8,290 nucleotides of DNA, from assembly GCA_030603265.1 (NCBI GenBank), contig JAUVYD010000050.1:1-8290 (forward strand). Direction: 5' to 3'. Positions 5,840 through 8,290 of the stretch are shown piece after piece. Under the pieces are notes generated by a model. The model searched no databases, had not been told where the DNA came from, and worked only from the letters and a program-made list of their open reading frames with translations. Origin of the DNA: Dehalococcoidia bacterium (GTDB taxonomy: Bacteria; Chloroflexota; Dehalococcoidia; GIF9; AB-539-J10). The position numbers were made by a program, and so were the translations under genes. Every line of letters begins with the position of its first letter. The stretch's first letter is position 1.

Positions 5840-6300
5840 CGCTCGGCGTCGGTTCTGCCAATTGGGCGCCGGCGGCCGCCGCTACTCGCGTGCACTGGCG
5901 AGAGCAGCGTCCGAATCGCCGCTCCCCCTGGGCAGGTCCACAGGCCCGCAGGCAGGGGTCAGACCGCGGACCAGAGATGAGCCGTGAGCCCTCTAGGCGA
6001 GAGCGGTCGGTCGAGTGGTTGGCGGGCCCGGACGCACAGAAGCCCCACAGTTGGAGTCCGGACCACAAGTGACTGCGATGCCGTCTCAAAGGCGCACGTC
6101 CCGCGACAATGCGCCAAGACGGCGCGCAAGCACTCCCCCCATGACCAAAACGGTCACGTCGGCTCCGTTTCATGACACGTTTCTCGCCAATCCCTGCGGC
6201 CCACCGGTGGCCTGCCTCCGCGCCGGATACCCGCCGGCCGGCGCGGCACGGTTGAAGGCCAAGCGTCGGCGCCGTTCCCTGACCAAGCCCGGAAGACGGT

Positions 6301-6323
6301 CGGCGGCGTAGATGGCGCCGCCG
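6301..6323. repeat. 8-bp GC-only hairpin
   Basis: CGGCGGCG (6301-6308) pairs perfectly with CGCCGCCG (6316-6323) around a 7-nt loop, TAGATGG. A second dyad, CCGGAC (6346-6351) with GTCCGG (6355-6360), follows 22 bases later. No T-tract follows either. Confidence 0.5.
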
Positions 6324-6692
6324 TGATGAGGCCACACGGTCTGGGCCGGACAGTGTCCGGGTACCGACTGCAGCTCCGTCCCGCGTCCAGGACACGCGCC
6401 CGGGGCCCAGGCCCGGTCGGCACTGCCTGTTTGCAAACGTGCATGCCCCGAAAATGCGCGTAAATGGCCCGAAACAAGCCTTCCATGACTCATTGGTCAC
6501 ATCGACCTGGTTCCTGCATGCGTTTTCCGGCACCCGGGCGGCTGATGGACGATATCCAGCCTGACCCTGGACTGATGGCCATTGACCGTGGCCCCGGCAC
6601 TGTATGGCGATTCGCGGACCCCGCAGTGCGCCATGGCCTCGGACACCCAGGAGACCGCAGGACGGATAGATGGTTGCGGCGGGCGCCAGCCC

Positions 6693-6750
6693 GGGCCGGT
6701 ATCGAGACGGCGGGACCGGCCCAGTATAGATGCGTGCGGCAACGCGCATC
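6693..6750. repeat. Two adjacent strong hairpins
   Basis: GGGCCGGT (6693-6700) pairs perfectly with ACCGGCCC (6715-6722) around a 14-nt loop. Six bases later GATGCGTG (6729-6736) pairs with CGCGCATC (6743-6750), with one G-T pair and a 6-nt loop. Two 8-bp stems this close suggest a structured transcript or protein-binding dyads. Neither gene nor promoter around them is clear. Confidence 0.5.
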
Positions 6751-6961
6751 GCGGCATGGTCTCAGACGGCGGAGCAGATGGAGAAGTGCGGGGCGCGCTG
6801 GGACAACGCGCAAATTCCGAGAGTCAGCTGCAGGAGGGCGCGGGTTGTTGTCTATCCACCAGCGCTGCCGAAAGGCACCAGCGCGTGACCGTTGGTCGGA
6901 AGCCCCCAAGTACCGTGGTGGAAGCGAACATTGGGGTGCATGGAGCCATGCCTGCCTTCTC

Positions 6962-6991
6962 TTGACAACTGCGTATAATATCTCTTATACT
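6962..6991 (+). promoter_or_regulatory. Promoter of the tyrosine recombinase gene
   Basis: A perfect TTGACA (6962-6967) and TATACT (6986-6991, five of six) are separated by 18 bases. Transcription would start near 6997-6999, only a few bases before the ATG at 7002. A perfect TATAAT lies at 6974-6979 but is too close to this -35 and has no good -35 of its own. The spacer and -10 lie inside the inverted repeat at 6968-6995. Confidence 0.6.
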
Positions 6992-6995
6992 CAGT
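6968..6995. repeat. dif-like 11-6-11 bp inverted repeat (candidate Xer recombination site)
   Basis: The left arm ACTGCGTATAA (6968-6978) and the right arm TTATACTCAGT (6985-6995) are inverted copies matching at 10 of 11 positions, with the 6-bp centre TATCTC between them. The flanking bases do not pair, so the dyad is exactly 28 bp. This is the layout of dif sites bound by XerC/XerD or by single Xer proteins. The left arm shares 8 of 11 bases with the E. coli XerC arm as I recall it (GGTGCGCATAA), including the inner ATAA, and the right arm begins TTAT as the XerD arm does. It sits directly before a complete Xer-type recombinase and overlaps that gene's promoter. Confidence 0.6.
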
Positions 6996-7001
6996 CCAGA
7001 T

Positions 7002-7958
7002 ATGATTGCCAGACACATGTTCACTGCGACACTCCCCCATCTGGATGATTTCCTGCTGCATCTCCAGGCCAACAACTACTCTGCGCGCACGGTCTACAAC
7101 TATGAGCGCGACCTGCATGTGGTCCAGAACTTCCTGCTTGAAAGCAACATGGACTTTGCTCGCCTGAGCAAGCGCGACGTCACCTACTACAAGGCCTATC
7201 TTGCTTCTGTCGACCGCGAGACAGCATCACGCGAGCACGCGAAGATAGCCAGGCTCGATGCCAGCTCCGTGAACCGCATGCTGTCGGCCGTCCGGTCCTA
7301 CCTCAAGTACCTTATCGACATGGACTTCGACTGTCCCCTGTCGCCCGAGGCCGTGAAACTCACCAAGGCAACCAGGAAGCACTCACAGGTCGCGGAACTC
7401 GATGCGCTTACAGCCCTTGTCGAGTCCCCGAGTCAGTTCGAGTCGGACCCGAGGATCGCCCTGCGAAACCGGGCGATGCTTGAGATGCTGTTGGCCACGG
7501 GCATGCGCATATCGGAGCTATGCAACCTCAAGCGCAGCCAGATAGACGGCACGGGCCGCGTCTTCATCACTGGCAAGGGCAGGAAACAGCGCTTTGTGTA
7601 CCTGACTCAGCGGGCCTCGTCTCATCTTGAGCACTACCTCCAGACGCGCCTGGACTCTGCGGCGGCCCTATTCATCCCCTATGCCGGCCGGAATGTCCAT
7701 GATCCCAGGCGCCGAATTTCAACCAACTACTTGCAGGAGCGCATCAAGAACTACCGGGAGAGGCTGAGGATAAACGTTCCGACATCGGCGCATTCATTGC
7801 GTCACGGCTTTGCGACGTATCTGGCCGAGGAAGGCGCCAATCCCGCCGCGCTGCAGATACTGCTGGGCCACGAGTCGCTTCATACAACCACGCGCTACGT
7901 GCATGCGTCCGACAGGTACGCCGAGGAGACGCACAGAAAGTACCACCCGCGGGCGTGA
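7002..7958 (+). CDS. XerC/XerD-type tyrosine recombinase
   Basis: Recombinases of this family cut and rejoin DNA through a tyrosine. Xer members resolve chromosome dimers at dif near the replication terminus. The 318 residues are near the usual Xer length. The N-terminal SAM-like core-binding domain covers about 12-110 (LDDFLLHLQANNYSARTVYNYERDL). The catalytic domain is complete: R169 in ATGMRISEL, K192 in TGKGRKQRFVYL, H264 and R267 in HSLRHGFATYL, H290 in LLGHES and the nucleophile Y299 in TTTRYVHAS. The gene has no ribosome binding site. The promoter places the mRNA start next to the ATG at 7002, so translation is probably leaderless. An in-frame ATG at 7017 is the alternative. The dif-like repeat immediately upstream supports a Xer role over that of a phage integrase. 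XerC and XerD cannot be told apart by eye. Confidence 0.93.
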   Translation: MIARHMFTATLPHLDDFLLHLQANNYSARTVYNYERDLHVVQNFLLESNMDFARLSKRDVTYYKAYLASVDRETASREHAKIARLDASSVNRMLSAVRSYLKYLIDMDFDCPLSPEAVKLTKATRKHSQVAELDALTALVESPSQFESDPRIALRNRAMLEMLLATGMRISELCNLKRSQIDGTGRVFITGKGRKQRFVYLTQRASSHLEHYLQTRLDSAAALFIPYAGRNVHDPRRRISTNYLQERIKNYRERLRINVPTSAHSLRHGFATYLAEEGANPAALQILLGHESLHTTTRYVHASDRYAEETHRKYHPRA

Positions 7959-7962
7959 GCGT

Positions 7963-7975
7963 GGCTGCATCAGCC
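7963..7975. terminator. Small hairpin after the recombinase gene
   Basis: GGCTG (7963-7967) pairs with CAGCC (7971-7975) around a 3-nt loop, between the recombinase stop and the converging tRNA gene. The stem is short and has no T-tract, so a terminator role is only possible. Confidence 0.25.
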
Positions 7976-7991
7976 TGTGGCGAAAGTGAAG

Positions 7992-8063
7992 TGGGCCAGG
8001 CAGGGTTCGAACCTACGACCAACCGGTTATGAGCCGGTCGCTCTGCCGCTGAGCTACTGGCCC
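7992..8063 (-). tRNA. tRNA with CAU anticodon (Met elongator, or Ile2)
   Basis: On the - strand the 72-nt sequence folds as a full cloverleaf. The acceptor GGGCCAG pairs with CTGGCCC, and the D stem is GCTC with GAGC. The anticodon stem ACCGG pairs with CCGGT around the loop CTCATAA, and the T arm is GTAGG-TTCGAAC-CCTGC. A73 is the discriminator and CCA is not encoded. The paired G1-C72 rules against initiator tRNA. The CAT anticodon fits elongator Met. C4-G69 and C5-G68 in the acceptor are features linked to lysidine-modified tRNA-Ile2 in E. coli, so that identity is open. It converges on the recombinase gene. Confidence 0.95.
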
Positions 8064-8202
8064 GCGTGCATCTCGGACCGTGCAGATCCGGAGCATTCGG
8101 CAGCTAATGATACACCTGCGCCGAAGAGGCACGCAACACGATGCAGTTCACCGTAATCCGTGGATTGGAGAGCATGTGCAGCTATGAACCACACGTGGTA
8201 AG

Positions 8203-8223
8203 TTGTCACCCAGGAGGTGACAA
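8203..8223 (+). promoter_or_regulatory. Hairpin covering the ribosome binding site and start of the last gene
   Basis: TTGTCACC (8203-8210) pairs perfectly with GGTGACAA (8216-8223) around the loop CAGGA. The Shine-Dalgarno sequence AGGAGGT (8212-8218) is partly in the loop and partly in the stem, and the stem ends at the A of the ATG. It could hide the ribosome binding site in the mRNA, or be a DNA operator. Confidence 0.55.
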
Positions 8224-8290
8224 TGAGAGAGCCATCGGATCGCCTGGGCTTCAAGATAGTCGGTGACCTGGAAGAGACCGCTACTCCCTG
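8223..8290 (+). CDS. 5' end of an unidentified gene (partial)
   Basis: ATG at 8223 follows AGGAGGT (8212-8218) by 4 nt and opens MREPSDRLGFKIVGDLEETATP, running off the end of the window. Twenty-two residues are too few to name it. No signal peptide is apparent. Its start lies in a strong hairpin, so translation or transcription may be regulated. No clear promoter is seen in 8064-8202. Confidence 0.6.
   Translation, partial: MREPSDRLGFKIVGDLEETATP

Larger units (their letters stand above)
5840..6961. other. GC-rich gene-free region with many palindromes
   Basis: About 1.1 kb holds no supportable gene. Long open frames exist on both strands, but their products are rich in Arg, Pro, Trp and Cys, lack ribosome binding sites and overlap one another, as expected of GC-rich non-coding DNA. 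Perfect palindromes include GGCGGCCGCC (5871-5880), CCACCGGTGG (6201-6210), CGCCGGCCGGCG (6232-6243) and GTTTGCAAAC (6429-6438). Stronger hairpins are listed separately. I see no rRNA, tmRNA, RNase P or SRP RNA signature. It could be decayed genes, an unrecognised structured RNA, or a spacer next to the dif-like site. Confidence 0.5.

Noticed and set aside
6324..6380. Hammerhead-like TGATGAG core
   Set aside because: The required C before it and the downstream GAAA are absent, and no matching stems are seen.
5718..6749. 343-codon open frame on the - strand
   Set aside because: The product is rich in Arg, Pro, Trp and Cys with no domain or ribosome binding site. Open frames of this kind are expected by chance in GC-rich DNA, and the other strand is equally open.
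6974..6979. TATAAT as the -10 box of the recombinase
   Set aside because: It is only 6 bases from TTGACA, has no suitable -35 at 17 bases and lacks the TGn extension. It is better explained as part of the inverted repeat.
7002..8063. Integrase next to a tRNA gene as a sign of a genomic island
   Set aside because: No repeat of the tRNA 3' end, no phage or conjugation genes, and the dif-like site next to the gene better fits a housekeeping Xer role.
8140..8280. Short frame starting at ATG 8149 (MQFTVIRGLESMC)
   Set aside because: It has no ribosome binding site and conflicts with the well-supported start at 8223.
1..8290. CRISPR array or insertion-sequence ends
   Set aside because: No regularly spaced repeats, transposase or paired terminal inverted repeats were seen.

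Overview
This window looks like chromosomal DNA of a GC-rich bacterium. The gene order ribD-ribE-ribBA-ribH and the wording of several proteins, RibH in particular, recall Chloroflexota of the Dehalococcoidia type. That assignment is from memory and is tentative. TGA, TAG and TAA all serve as ordinary stops, so the genetic code appears standard.

Positions 1-3587 hold a complete riboflavin operon on the + strand. A sigma70-like promoter (54-82) leads into ribD (deaminase/reductase), ribE (riboflavin synthase), the ribBA fusion (DHBP synthase plus GTP cyclohydrolase II) and ribH (lumazine synthase). The genes overlap or are 15 nt apart, so translational coupling is likely. Together they cover the committed steps from GTP and ribulose 5-phosphate to riboflavin, apart from the phosphatase step. 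There is no FMN riboswitch in the short leader. Instead, a 14-base direct repeat flanks the promoter.

Positions 3577-5152 hold five small genes. A stand-alone EF-Tu-domain-2-like protein (- strand) overlaps the end of ribH tail to tail. It is divergent from a strong promoter that drives two small unknown + strand genes, one helical and one a coiled coil with a CxxC motif. Facing these on the - strand are a 62-residue basic protein and a degenerate staphylococcal-nuclease-like protein. A 9-bp hairpin lies between the converging genes.

Positions 5153-7001 are almost gene-free and rich in inverted repeats. The one credible gene is a tiny membrane-protein ORF (5678-5839) with a good ribosome binding site but an in-frame TGA.

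Positions 6962-7958 hold a complete XerC/D-type tyrosine recombinase. Its promoter contains a near-perfect 11-6-11 bp inverted repeat (6968-6995), the architecture of a dif site. This is the most interesting item in the window. It suggests a single-recombinase Xer system with its own site next to, and probably controlling, the gene. A CAU tRNA gene follows on the - strand. The window ends in the start of an unknown gene whose ribosome binding site and start codon lie in a perfect 8-bp hairpin.
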